Positions 7,888-16,550 of a stretch of DNA of 64,000 nt are shown in pieces (within the stretch, counting starts at the first letter, position 1; every line of letters starts with the position of its first letter). The position numbers and the translations under genes were made by a program. The DNA comes from Thiosulfatimonas sediminis (GTDB lineage: Bacteria; Pseudomonadota; Gammaproteobacteria; Thiomicrospirales; Thiomicrospiraceae). Location of the stretch: contig NZ_AP021889.1 of assembly GCF_011398355.1 (NCBI RefSeq), positions 1,922,001 to 1,986,000 on the forward strand. Reading direction: 5' to 3'. The notes under the pieces were generated by a model. It was not told the DNA's origin and searched no databases. It saw nothing but the letters and a program-made list of their open reading frames with translations.

Positions 7888-9867
7888 ACTAAGCCTCCAT
7901 CAGCGCGAGGAAGACGGCTTGTGCCGCGTTGATCTTATCGCGTTCGAGAAAACATCCCCACTGGCGTGGGGAAGACCATTTTAAGATTTTGGCCAGCTCC
8001 CAGAATCGGGAAACACCCCCACGGGCGTGGGGAAGACAAAACGCTAGTTTGCTCAGGGTCAGAAGTAATAGAAACACCCCCACGGGCGTGGGGAAGACGC
8101 GCTTGGTTTGGATTTAGCCGACACGCTAACGGAAACACCCCCACGGGCGTGGGGAAGACCGATGATGACGGTGACGAGTATAAATGGATATGGAAACACC
8201 CCCACGGGCGTGGGGAAGACGACTTCAATCAATCGATTCTGCAAACGGCCATAGAAACACCCCCACGGGCGTGGGGAAGACATACAGTGCATCTAATATT
8301 TTATTTTCAAATTAGAAACACCCCCACGGGCGTGGGGAAGACGCCAGCCGCCTATTGTCGAATTGCCGCCTCAAAGAAACACCCCCACGGGCGTGGGGAA
8401 GACCAGAGTTTGAAAACAAAATTCGCCAAAAAGAAAGAAACACCCCCACGGGCGTGGGGAAGACAACTACTACCAGCTGGCACCTATCCGGCGATCAGAA
8501 ACACCCCCACGGGCGTGGGGAAGACTGTGATAAGTCATCCGGCTTGAAACTTGATTTGGAAACACCCCCACGGGCGTGGGGAAGACGTGAATCTACTATA
8601 TATATATATAGAATTATTAGAAACACCCCCACGGGCGTGGGGAAGACCAATCAAAATAAAAGAGATGGGCGATAATCACAGAAACACCCCCACGGGCGTG
8701 GGGAAGACTTTTTGAAATGCTGGAGATGATGAACCCAAGAGGAAACACCCCCACGGGCGTGGGGAAGACGCCTAATTGCTGTTGCGGTCATGTACTCCAC
8801 CAGAAACACCCCCACGGGCGTGGGGAAGACAAAACCCGGCAAGAGGCATGGCGCGCAATTGGAGAAACACCCCCACGGGCGTGGGGAAGACAGGTTATGC
8901 CGCGCTAAGTGAATATCACGGTTAGAAACACCCCCACGGGCGTGGGGAAGACAACTACTCTGATCTTGAAGATCACGAGAAGGAGGAAACACCCCCACGG
9001 GCGTGGGGAAGACGCTTCTGCTGCATCCTCTAAAGCCCAAATCTGAGAAACACCCCCACGGGCGTGGGGAAGACTGGCACCTATCCGGCGATCATTGTTG
9101 AGTCTGAGAAACACCCCCACGGGCGTGGGGAAGACATATCAATGTATCGTCCCTCAAAAATGGACTGAGAAACACCCCCACGGGCGTGGGGAAGACAAAC
9201 TGTCCTGTATTGCTTGGCTAATATCTTTGGAAACACCCCCACGGGCGTGGGGAAGACTTTTCACGGTCTGAAACTGTAGCCACTTGCACAGAAACACCCC
9301 CACGGGCGTGGGGAAGACTTTGTAATGTCGCACTGCATTTATGAACTCCTAGAAACACCCCCACGGGCGTGGGGAAGACGAGGCCCGCAAGGGCAAAATG
9401 GTCAATGGCGTAGAAACACCCCCACGGGCGTGGGGAAGACTGTTATGTACCTCAAACCCATGCTCTTTCAAAAGAAACACCCCCACGGGCGTGGGGAAGA
9501 CTTAAAGTATCAAAGCAAATCGAAGAAGCAAAGGGAAACACCCCCACGGGCGTGGGGAAGACCCAAGGCAGATTTCCCTCCACCACCCGATGTAAGAAAC
9601 ACCCCCACGGGCGTGGGGAAGACGTCTATGGCAGCAAAATACTCTAATGCCGCTTGGAAACACCCCCACGGGCGTGGGGAAGACGTTATCTCAAGCTTGC
9701 AAGAGTCACCTAGCCGAGAAACACCCCCACGGGCGTGGGGAAGACTTATAAAGCAGATCAATACCGCTTTGCTTATGAGAAACACCCCCACGGGCGTGGG
9801 GAAGACAGTATGTAGCGACACTAGATAGTCGCACACGCAGAAACACCCCCACGGGCGTGGGGAAGAC
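7888..9867 (-). CRISPR. Type I-E CRISPR array, 33 repeats / 32 spacers (two decayed trailer repeats)
   Basis: Thirty-one near-identical 28-nt repeats run from 8010 to 9867 with an exact 61-bp period (33-nt spacers). The core is the hairpin CCCCCACGGGCGTGGGG. A repeat with three mismatches lies at 7949-7976, and a strongly decayed one (17 of 28 matching) at 7888-7915, each exactly one period further left. On the minus strand the repeat begins GTCTTCCCCACGCCC, the usual I-E orientation. Together with the decayed left end and the cas genes on the right, this puts the leader at the right and makes crRNA from the minus strand. Every spacer ends, in plus-strand reading, in A or G. The spacers at 8465-8497 and 9075-9107 overlap in sequence by 20 nt. 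Confidence 0.97.
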
Positions 9868-9925
9868 ATCAACAAATTGTTAAAGAACGGTACTGAAACC
9901 ACAATTTGCTGTGTTGGGTTACAGA
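9868..9925 (-). promoter_or_regulatory. CRISPR leader with IHF-like site
   Basis: The 58 bp between the newest repeat and the cas2 stop is the only room for a leader. ATCAACAAATTG at 9868-9879 matches the IHF core ATCAA-N4-TTR and abuts the first repeat. In E. coli type I-E, IHF bending of the leader directs integration at the first repeat, so a similar role is likely (inference). Array transcription probably starts here or reads through from cas2. Confidence 0.6.
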
Positions 9926-10216
9926 TTAAAGCGTTTCGATCTGTTTTTCAATGACCAGTTGCAGACCGGATATTTCGATGATTTGACGGTTATGATCACC
10001 AAGCCCTCGAATTTCATAACCCGGGGTTTCGGCGATACGACGAAATATCATCAAGCCGCTTTCCGCAGGGCAATGTTCATAAAGGTAGTCCACCACTTTT
10101 TTGGCCACCGAGTCTTTTATTCCAGAAACAAACACATTGGGTTTGGGTTCGACAAACCAGAGTTTCATACGCCCGCGAACCGCAGGCGGTAAATCATTTG
10201 CGAGGACGACGAGCAC
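9926..10216 (-). CDS. cas2: CRISPR-associated endoribonuclease/integrase subunit Cas2 (type I-E)
   Basis: Cas2e, 96 aa, partner of Cas1 in spacer integration. The start of the family is recognisable as LVVLANDLPPAVRGRMKLWF, matching the E. coli pattern of LVVVTENVPPRLRGRL. The GTG at 10216 is chosen because it gives the family length and has GGGAG 6 nt upstream; the open frame extends further but overlaps cas1 out of frame. It overlaps the cas1 3' end by 23 bp, so the two are translationally coupled. The array leader begins directly after its stop. Confidence 0.92.
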   Translation of the reverse strand: MLVVLANDLPPAVRGRMKLWFVEPKPNVFVSGIKDSVAKKVVDYLYEHCPAESGLMIFRRIAETPGYEIRGLGDHNRQIIEISGLQLVIEKQIETL

Positions 10217-11081
10217 GTTTTTCTCCCAAAATAGCTTCAATATCTTTGGCAATGGTTTGCAACAGATCCATTTCAATCACTCGGTCTTTAAAAGCATTGG
10301 CGACTTTATATTTGTTATAGCGCCCACCCATTTGCAAGGTGAGCGAAAAAGCTAAATCAATACAAAGGCGTTCTTTGTATAAATCAGCCAAATCATAAAC
10401 AAAAGGCAAAGGACTGCCAGAGTGAATAAACCCAATATGCGGTGAATAACCCAGTGAATGCACGACTGAACTTAAAATGCCGTAAAGTGCCGCGTTACAG
10501 GAGGTGAGAATTTGGTTGGTCATATCACTGAGTTCAAATTTACCTTGCACAAATTTGCGCCCTTGCCAACCAACGCCATATTCTTGGGCTTTTTCCTCAT
10601 AAATTTGCCGTACCCGATAGCCTTCCATACCCATCATTTCGGCTAATGCTTTCCCTTCCAAATCCGCGCTAGGAAAACGTCGCATAAACATTTTTCTGGC
10701 GATTTCTACGGACTTAATCGGGTCGGCAGACAGCTCTATTTGGTGGCGCAGATTTCGCGTGTCAGAAGATGGCGTTTGTCCGGCGGCATAAAACAATAAG
10801 CTGTCTTCACCCACCCAACAGATGCCACAGTTGGCAGCGGCTGTGACCTTAACCGCCTCATGGGTAATGCTGGTGCCAGGCCCTAATAACAGACAATTGA
10901 GCGTGGCAATGGGTAAACGCACCACATTACCCGTGCTGTCTATCCATTTGACGCTGGCATCGTCAATCTCTAGCCGACCGCGTTCTAGATAAATAAATGG
11001 GTATTTATCTTTGACTTGCGGCAGGCTATCGCGAGTGACTTTGATAAACAGGCGTTTTACCTCCTGTTTCGGCTCAGCCAC
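10194..11081 (-). CDS. cas1: CRISPR-associated integrase Cas1 (type I-E)
   Basis: Cas1e, 295 aa, the metal-dependent integrase that inserts new spacers. Active-site residues can be placed by comparison with E. coli Cas1: Glu153 in GMEGYRVRQ, His220 in IGFIHSGSPLPF and Asp233 in VYDLADLYK. Length and motifs are normal, so adaptation should be intact. It overlaps the cas5e end by 8 bp and cas2 by 23 bp. Confidence 0.96.
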   Translation of the reverse strand: MAEPKQEVKRLFIKVTRDSLPQVKDKYPFIYLERGRLEIDDASVKWIDSTGNVVRLPIATLNCLLLGPGTSITHEAVKVTAAANCGICWVGEDSLLFYAAGQTPSSDTRNLRHQIELSADPIKSVEIARKMFMRRFPSADLEGKALAEMMGMEGYRVRQIYEEKAQEYGVGWQGRKFVQGKFELSDMTNQILTSCNAALYGILSSVVHSLGYSPHIGFIHSGSPLPFVYDLADLYKERLCIDLAFSLTLQMGGRYNKYKVANAFKDRVIEMDLLQTIAKDIEAILGEKRARRPRK

Positions 11082-11805
11082 CTTCGTAATCCTCTTGTGA
11101 ATAGAACAAGGTCACTTGGCGGTCACGGTATTTTTTGTGCTGACCAAATTGAATCGGCACATCATTGAGCGTTAAATGTTCATCGCCCTCCTGTTCGCCT
11201 TGCAACACCTGAAAATCTTCCAACAGTTTTTTACTCACGGCAATCTCAGCGGCTTTGATTTTTAAGGCCGAAAGGTCATTAAAAACACCTTGAAAAACCA
11301 GTTCGGTTGGGATGCAGTTTTTGCGCCCCAAATAGATGTCCCAATTCGGATTTTGCAAGGCTTGCGCAAGGTCATCTGCCAAGTCCGCCGGTACTTGCAA
11401 GGCCACGGCAAAAACCGCGTCTTGCAAATAATAGCGGTAGGTCAACTTTGAACCACCGCCTACGGCTTTTTTACCTTCTGCTGTTTTGGGTATTAATAAA
11501 GTTTGCCAAGGGTCTTGATCGTCATACCCATTTCCCACCGTTTGAAAATCCCGCAAAAGCGGTTGTTTGTCTTGCCTTTGTTGCTTGGCATTGGTTTTGC
11601 GATAGCTAATGACCTGCATATCCAAGGGTGCAAAACGCACCAACAATTCGGATTGCTCACCGCCCGCACCCAAGGCGCTACAGACCAAACCCAACACGCC
11701 GGATTTGGTGGGGAATTTTAGGGTATCACGCCGTCCAAATTTGGAATCCGCACCCCAAGATTGCAGGGGTGCTTCAAACCAAAGCAATAGATAAGGATCA
11801 CTCAT
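11074..11805 (-). CDS. cas5e: Cascade subunit Cas5e (CasD)
   Basis: Cas5e, 243 aa, binds the 5' handle of crRNA and caps the Cas7 backbone of Cascade. The N-terminus LLLWFEAPLQSWGADSKFGRRDT and the following FPTKSGVLGLVCSALG are the typical Cas5e signature. It is slightly longer than E. coli CasD. It starts 3 bp after the cas7e stop and overlaps cas1 by 8 bp. Confidence 0.95.
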   Translation of the reverse strand: MSDPYLLLWFEAPLQSWGADSKFGRRDTLKFPTKSGVLGLVCSALGAGGEQSELLVRFAPLDMQVISYRKTNAKQQRQDKQPLLRDFQTVGNGYDDQDPWQTLLIPKTAEGKKAVGGGSKLTYRYYLQDAVFAVALQVPADLADDLAQALQNPNWDIYLGRKNCIPTELVFQGVFNDLSALKIKAAEIAVSKKLLEDFQVLQGEQEGDEHLTLNDVPIQFGQHKKYRDRQVTLFYSQEDYEGG

Positions 11806-11808
11806 AAG

Positions 11809-12870
11809 TTACTCCGCATCCGCAGGCAAAAAAGTCTGTAATTGGGCAATCAAATCATCAATATTTTTAGGTTTCTCGACGTTACCTAATTCAATTTCTG
11901 CTTGTTTACCAAATAAGGAACCGGCCATTTGTTCTTTTTTCGCCAAATCCGCATTCAGCGCCTCAATGCTCGGTGCAAGATAACCTTCACCTTTGGCTTT
12001 CACCGGGTTATCAAAACTGGCTTGCAGAGATTGGCCTTTGCGCACCAATACTTTGGCGTAATCCCAAGCGGACAAACCGGCCATGGTGGTTTGACGCGCT
12101 GTTGGTACCGCGAGATACAAGGCTTTAACAAAGGATTCAATGGCTCCCGCCATGTTTTGACCGTTTAGCGATTGATAAAGTTGACCTAAATCGAGGCTAA
12201 CATAGCGGTAATAAGTGGCGGAGTTGAACTCCAAACTCCCCATGTGTGCCGAGCCGGAATCTTCGCGAATGCCCATAGGGTCATCGTCAACAGCCGTAAA
12301 AAACTCTACTTCATTGGCAACCTTGTGGGTGGAAATGGCATGGGCAAAGGAGCAGGCCGCTTCAACATTCAATTCGGCCGCCTGCGCCACCATGCGGCCG
12401 AATAGGGCAATGTCGATTCCATCGACCGCGAGATTAAGTGCCTTTTTACCCACTTTATGGGTTTCTTTGTCTTTGAGTTTGCTGGCATCAAATTCTTTTT
12501 CAGCCGCGTAGCTAGCAAAAGCGTTGGCTTCCGTTTCAGTAAAAAACAACAGCGTGTCTTTGCTGATATGGCTGGCAATGCTCTCTCCACAAGCATTAGC
12601 CTGTTCTTCGTTAGCGCCTAGATTAAGGCAAGATTTTGCAATTAATTCAGCGATATGTTTGGTGCGAACACCCAACTTTGCGCCATAGTCTTGCATGGCT
12701 AAACGCACTGGGCGCTTCCAAGCTTGCGAACTGACGCGCGCGCGCGGTACGCCCCCGACAATTGCTGTCTTAGGCGCGCCGACATCATCGCGGTTTAGGC
12801 AAGTGACAGGAAAAGATTGCAAAATATGAAATTCAATACGCGTGTTTTTTAAAGGGTTTGTGTTGGTCAT
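11809..12870 (-). CDS. cas7e: Cascade backbone subunit Cas7e (CasC/Cse4)
   Basis: Cas7e, 353 aa, polymerises along crRNA to form the Cascade backbone. Recognised from FHILQSFPVTCLNRDDVGAPKTA and VPRARVSSQAWKRPVR near the N-terminus, and SAHMGSLEFNSATYYRY in the middle. Length is close to the E. coli protein (about 360 aa). It follows cas6e with a 44-bp gap, the longest space among the Cascade genes. Confidence 0.95.
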   Translation of the reverse strand: MTNTNPLKNTRIEFHILQSFPVTCLNRDDVGAPKTAIVGGVPRARVSSQAWKRPVRLAMQDYGAKLGVRTKHIAELIAKSCLNLGANEEQANACGESIASHISKDTLLFFTETEANAFASYAAEKEFDASKLKDKETHKVGKKALNLAVDGIDIALFGRMVAQAAELNVEAACSFAHAISTHKVANEVEFFTAVDDDPMGIREDSGSAHMGSLEFNSATYYRYVSLDLGQLYQSLNGQNMAGAIESFVKALYLAVPTARQTTMAGLSAWDYAKVLVRKGQSLQASFDNPVKAKGEGYLAPSIEALNADLAKKEQMAGSLFGKQAEIELGNVEKPKNIDDLIAQLQTFLPADAE

Positions 12871-12914
12871 TTGGGTTCTCCAATAATCTAAAAATAAGTT
12901 TTTAATCCAGCGTT

Positions 12915-13550
12915 TTAGTCGTTTAACGGAACGATTTGCAGCAGGCCAAAACCAAAGGCTTTACCACGTCCGATACCGCTTAAAAAAGATTGAATAAATT
13001 GATTACGATCCGTCACCAATAACTCGCCTTTTAAATGGGCGCTATTGTGGGTGACAGTTTTGCCGGTTTTCTTAAATTCCAAAACAGGGTTAATTTGCAC
13101 TTGTAGGTGATTTGGGTTGATCTCAAACCCCCAATTTTTATGGGCGCGCTCAATCGCCCAAAGCGCAATTTCGTCCCGCTTGCGAATCGCTTCCACTTTG
13201 CCCGTTTTTTTGTTGCGTTTACTGGGATTGAGCGTGATTTCAAAACCATAGCGGCGGTGTTGCACAAAGTCGGGTTTAATCACGCGACTTTCCACTTCGC
13301 CAAACTGCGGTGTTTGATGCGGCTTGCGCGTAGAAAGCATCAGGATTTGGCGATGGTGAAAATCGCCTCCTTTATCGACCCACAAAATACCGCTGGATTC
13401 GCTATTGGCTTTATCGTCATCCGTGCGCACATCATCAAACAGACCATAGACTTGCTTGTGTAAGCTATAGGCGTCGGTGATTTTGAGGGTTTTGATGTCG
13501 CTACGGCTAAGGCGGAGTACCGAGGCATAGGCTAAAACTTCATCAGTCAT
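12915..13550 (-). CDS. cas6e: crRNA endoribonuclease Cas6e (CasE/Cse3)
   Basis: Cas6e, 211 aa, cuts the pre-crRNA at the base of the repeat hairpin and stays bound to it. DAYSLHKQVYGLF aligns with the E. coli segment containing the catalytic His, and the C-terminal SGIGRGKAFGFGLLQIVPL is the Gly-rich RNA-binding loop. The ATG at 13550 follows AGGAG with good spacing and overlaps the cse2 stop by 8 bp; a longer in-frame start at 13646 lies inside cse2 and is rejected. Its position, between cse2 and cas7e, differs from the E. coli order where it follows cas5e. Confidence 0.92.
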   Translation of the reverse strand: MTDEVLAYASVLRLSRSDIKTLKITDAYSLHKQVYGLFDDVRTDDDKANSESSGILWVDKGGDFHHRQILMLSTRKPHQTPQFGEVESRVIKPDFVQHRRYGFEITLNPSKRNKKTGKVEAIRKRDEIALWAIERAHKNWGFEINPNHLQVQINPVLEFKKTGKTVTHNSAHLKGELLVTDRNQFIQSFLSGIGRGKAFGFGLLQIVPLND

Positions 13551-14055
13551 TCGCAGTCTCCTCAACTTGCTTGCCATAGAAGTTTTGCGCCCATTTGGCT
13601 TTGATGCGCTGGCGGGATTCGTCATAACTAAACCAGAGCAAATCATCGAGCAAGGTGGCGTAATTCAAAGGTTTAATCCCTTTGGACTCGGCCAAGGTTA
13701 ACAGCGGACGCAAAATTCGGCAGGCTTCAGCAGTGGTGTCGCAAGCCAATAACCGCCGCAATTTGGCTTTAGCTTGGTCGCTTTGATTGCCCTCGTCATA
13801 ACAGCGGGCAATCGCTTGACCAATCAGGATTTTGCCATTGTGTTCAGGCTTGGCTCGTGCCATATCCGCAGCAATAGCGGCAAAGGGCAAGCGTTCGTTT
13901 TCACTATCCAATTTGATATGAAAGCCTGCCAAAATTTCCCAAGATTGGTATTCCGTATTGGGATTATCGGCACGGCGTAAAGCTGCGGCATCGCCCTTGT
14001 TATTTTTGATTCGCTGGATAATGTAATCCACGAACTTTTCACTGCGTTCGCTCAT
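13543..14055 (-). CDS. cse2: Cascade small subunit Cse2/Cas11e (CasB)
   Basis: Cse2, 170 aa, an all-helical subunit present as a dimer in Cascade that stabilises the R-loop. The sequence shows the family pattern of short helices: an N-terminal KFVDYIIQRI, AALRRADNPNTEYQSWEIL, ARAKPEHNGKILIGQAIARC, and FRRLLACD-like AKLRRLLACDTTAEACRILRP. Start and stop overlap the neighbouring cas8e (4 bp) and cas6e (8 bp). Confidence 0.92.
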   Translation of the reverse strand: MSERSEKFVDYIIQRIKNNKGDAAALRRADNPNTEYQSWEILAGFHIKLDSENERLPFAAIAADMARAKPEHNGKILIGQAIARCYDEGNQSDQAKAKLRRLLACDTTAEACRILRPLLTLAESKGIKPLNYATLLDDLLWFSYDESRQRIKAKWAQNFYGKQVEETAND

Positions 14056-15551
14056 GCAACCTCCTTGTTCGGCTGGGCTAAATATTTACTTAAATTGGGG
14101 CGAGATTGCGCCCATGCGTCTAATTGACGGGCGGTTTCTTTGGGACAGTAATTTTCAAAGGCTTGAATAACAAATCCGGCAAAGACTTTGCGTAGTATGT
14201 AACGTTGTTCTTCATACTCTGCGCCATTAACCAGATCTTGAAAACGGCTTTCGCAGAGTTGCCAAAATAAATTGGTGGCTTGAGCAGCCTGATTTTTGCC
14301 ATCGACTAATTGGTGTTTGAAATAACTTAAAACACAGCCATACAAGGTTTTAGCTAGGCTATCCAATTCGGTCATTTCCGCTTGCAGATGGGCAAACCAA
14401 ATGGCACCTAAATGTTCGGTTGGAACGGTGATTGTTGACTCTAGCGAGTCATCCGAACCAGAAACATACTGTTCACCCGCATTGCTACTGACTCGCAAGC
14501 CACCCGACCAAATGGCAATTTGATTGGTCTGTTTAGCGCCACGGGGCAAGCAAAACTCCAATTGTGAGCAAGTAAAAACCTCTTTTTGCTGAGTGGCCAT
14601 AAAACTCAATAAAGCGGTCAACATTCGCCACGGACGCTTTTCGGTATCTACCCAAATGGCTTTGGGGTCTTTGCCTGAATAGTTAACCGAAACACTCGGA
14701 TCGCTCATTCCATCCTTGTAGCCTGCATGAGCAATCCCTTCTGAATAATGCAGCCCACTCTCAGCAAGCAATACAAAGCGACCGAGAGGAATCAAACGTC
14801 CTATTAGAGATTGACTTATTTTTTGAGCGATTTCATCCGCTTCTCCGATAGGCATCTGCTCCCAAGGCGCTTGACCTAATCCCGCTTCAAGTACACGAAT
14901 TTGATTTATTTGCTCTTGAGTGAACAGGTTTAACCAAATTGAAGCTTGAAGGTTTTGCCCCTGTAAAAAATTATGCAAGAAGCCCATAAATCCAATCGAA
15001 CTTCCCGGCTTACCTGTCATCCCTTTGCCATTTTCCTTGGTTTTTCCGCTGTAGCCGGTGGTTAAAACGGCTGTGTTGTCGGTTTTTTTACCGCCTAAAC
15101 CAAACCCCATCAATTGCAAAACTAAAAGTGCTTTATCCGCATCATCTAAGTCTTTTTCCTGCTGAATTTGGGTATGGACGGTGGTATTGCCCGTGGCAAT
15201 TTCAGGCAGTACCGCGCCAAAAGGTTGAATGGCGGCTTTAGCGATCGCCGGCATTTGCAAAAAGGGTTTTTCGCCATAGAGATAAAAACGGTCGTGCCAT
15301 TTTTCCAAATAGGCTAAACACGCCTTGGCGAGCCCTTCTGACCCGAGAGTTTTCCAGGCTTGATTGTCTGCGGGCGTGTTGGCACTTTGGGCAATCGCTA
15401 AAAGCAGTTTGGTCAGCGCGATTTTTTGCACGGGATTGCCGCCCAAGGCTTTGAGATTGGGATTGCTAAAGATCTCTTTGAGACTCACCCGCCCCACATC
15501 CACCACGGGAATCCAAGGTTCGTCTATTAAGTTAAATCGGTTTTCACTCAT
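14052..15551 (-). CDS. cas8e: Cascade large subunit Cas8e (Cse1/CasA)
   Basis: Cas8e, 499 aa, recognises the PAM and recruits Cas3. The N-terminal FNLIDEPWIPVV is the classic start of this family, and the length matches E. coli CasA (502 aa). GSSIGFMGFLHNFLQGQNL and KDPKAIWVDTEKRPWR fall in the conserved core; the C-terminal helical bundle is complete. GAGGAAG lies just upstream of the ATG. It starts 18 bp after the RhuM-Fic gene. Confidence 0.93.
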   Translation of the reverse strand: MSENRFNLIDEPWIPVVDVGRVSLKEIFSNPNLKALGGNPVQKIALTKLLLAIAQSANTPADNQAWKTLGSEGLAKACLAYLEKWHDRFYLYGEKPFLQMPAIAKAAIQPFGAVLPEIATGNTTVHTQIQQEKDLDDADKALLVLQLMGFGLGGKKTDNTAVLTTGYSGKTKENGKGMTGKPGSSIGFMGFLHNFLQGQNLQASIWLNLFTQEQINQIRVLEAGLGQAPWEQMPIGEADEIAQKISQSLIGRLIPLGRFVLLAESGLHYSEGIAHAGYKDGMSDPSVSVNYSGKDPKAIWVDTEKRPWRMLTALLSFMATQQKEVFTCSQLEFCLPRGAKQTNQIAIWSGGLRVSSNAGEQYVSGSDDSLESTITVPTEHLGAIWFAHLQAEMTELDSLAKTLYGCVLSYFKHQLVDGKNQAAQATNLFWQLCESRFQDLVNGAEYEEQRYILRKVFAGFVIQAFENYCPKETARQLDAWAQSRPNLSKYLAQPNKEVA

Positions 15552-15569
15552 AAGGCTTCCTCAATAAAC

Positions 15570-16547
15570 TCAAGCCTGAGGGCTGAGCATGTTCATTATC
15601 AGTTTGATTAAAATATTTTTTTGCTTAGGGTCGGACTCGGCCACCAATAAGGTTAAGGCCGCTAATCCAGTGTCATTGATGACAGGTTGCTGTTTGGCAT
15701 CGAATAAACGCCCATTACGGTGTAAAAAATCGACAAATAGAAAAGCGCCAGAGCGTTTATTACCGTCGTTAAATGGATGGTTTTTAACCACAAAATAGAG
15801 TAGGTGAGCCGCTTTGCTCTCAATAGTTGGGTAAGCGGGTTCACCAAATGCCGTTTGATCCAAATTGCCTAAAATAGCAGACAAACCATCCCCACGCGCC
15901 TCGGCAAATAAAGAGGAGGCTTGTCCTTTTGCCATTAGGTTTTGTTTGAGTTCTGCTAGCGAACTCTCAGCTTCATCAATGGCAGGTAGATTGCCGCCGG
16001 GCTGTCCGTCGGGTTGATCCAGCAAGCCTTCGTCATAACGCTGCAACCATAAAAAAGTTTGGGTATAACGGCTCACGATATCCACTAACCCACGTCCAGA
16101 TTCCAGTGTTAACTCAGTTGATCGTGCTGCTTTTCGCACTAGCTCAATCGCTTGCTCTAAAGCTTGCGCATTTTCTTCAAAACGCTGTTGGTTTAACGTG
16201 TAACCTTGCAAAAGATGCTGTTTAAGAATTTGGGCGGCCCAAATGCGAAACTGCGTGCCACGTAAAGATTTAACGCGGTAACCCACCGAAATAATGACGT
16301 CTAATGAGTAATAGATCACGGGTTTATCTGAATTTGCAATATGCATTTTTTGCATATTGCTTTGCTTGTCTACCTCACCCTCTTTAAAGACGTTGTTAAT
16401 ATGTCTAGAAATAACCGATTGATCACGACCAAATAAATCAATCAATTGGGTTTGATTAAGCCAAACCGTGTCTTGATTTAAAGTGACTTCAAGACTCACA
16501 GCACCATCTGGCGTGGTAAAGAGTTGCATTTGGTTTTGAGCTTTCAT
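15570..16547 (-). CDS. RhuM-type protein with C-terminal Fic/Doc domain, inside the cas operon
   Basis: 325 aa. The N-terminal part (about residues 1-130) is the RhuM/virulence-protein module with a DNA-binding-like segment (WLNQTQLIDLFGRDQSVISRHINNVF, SLDVIISVGYRVKSLRGTQFRIWA). The C-terminal part is a Fic fold with the motif HPFNDGNKRSG (257-267). The GNKR form resembles Doc (kinase-like) more than the GNGR of classical AMPylating Fic proteins. It starts 3 nt after the cas3 stop, its Shine-Dalgarno GGAGGGG lying in the last cas3 codons, and ends 18 bp before cas8e, so it must be co-transcribed with them. The cellular target is unknown; a toxin-like or guard role is inference. Confidence 0.88.
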   Translation of the reverse strand: MKAQNQMQLFTTPDGAVSLEVTLNQDTVWLNQTQLIDLFGRDQSVISRHINNVFKEGEVDKQSNMQKMHIANSDKPVIYYSLDVIISVGYRVKSLRGTQFRIWAAQILKQHLLQGYTLNQQRFEENAQALEQAIELVRKAARSTELTLESGRGLVDIVSRYTQTFLWLQRYDEGLLDQPDGQPGGNLPAIDEAESSLAELKQNLMAKGQASSLFAEARGDGLSAILGNLDQTAFGEPAYPTIESKAAHLLYFVVKNHPFNDGNKRSGAFLFVDFLHRNGRLFDAKQQPVINDTGLAALTLLVAESDPKQKNILIKLIMNMLSPQA

Positions 16548-16550
16548 CGT

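Noticed and set aside
8587-8619. TA dinucleotide repeat as a microsatellite
   Set aside because: It falls exactly within one 33-nt CRISPR spacer and is captured foreign sequence.
7929-9902. Many open frames on both strands across the array, including P-loop-like GVGKT strings
   Set aside because: They are translations of the repeated 28-nt CRISPR unit (the GVGKT string comes from GGCGTGGGGAAGAC). No start signals or sequence logic beyond the repeat.
10101-10355. Plus-strand frames inside cas1/cas2 and other cas genes
   Set aside because: Antisense shadows of well-identified cas genes with no features of their own.
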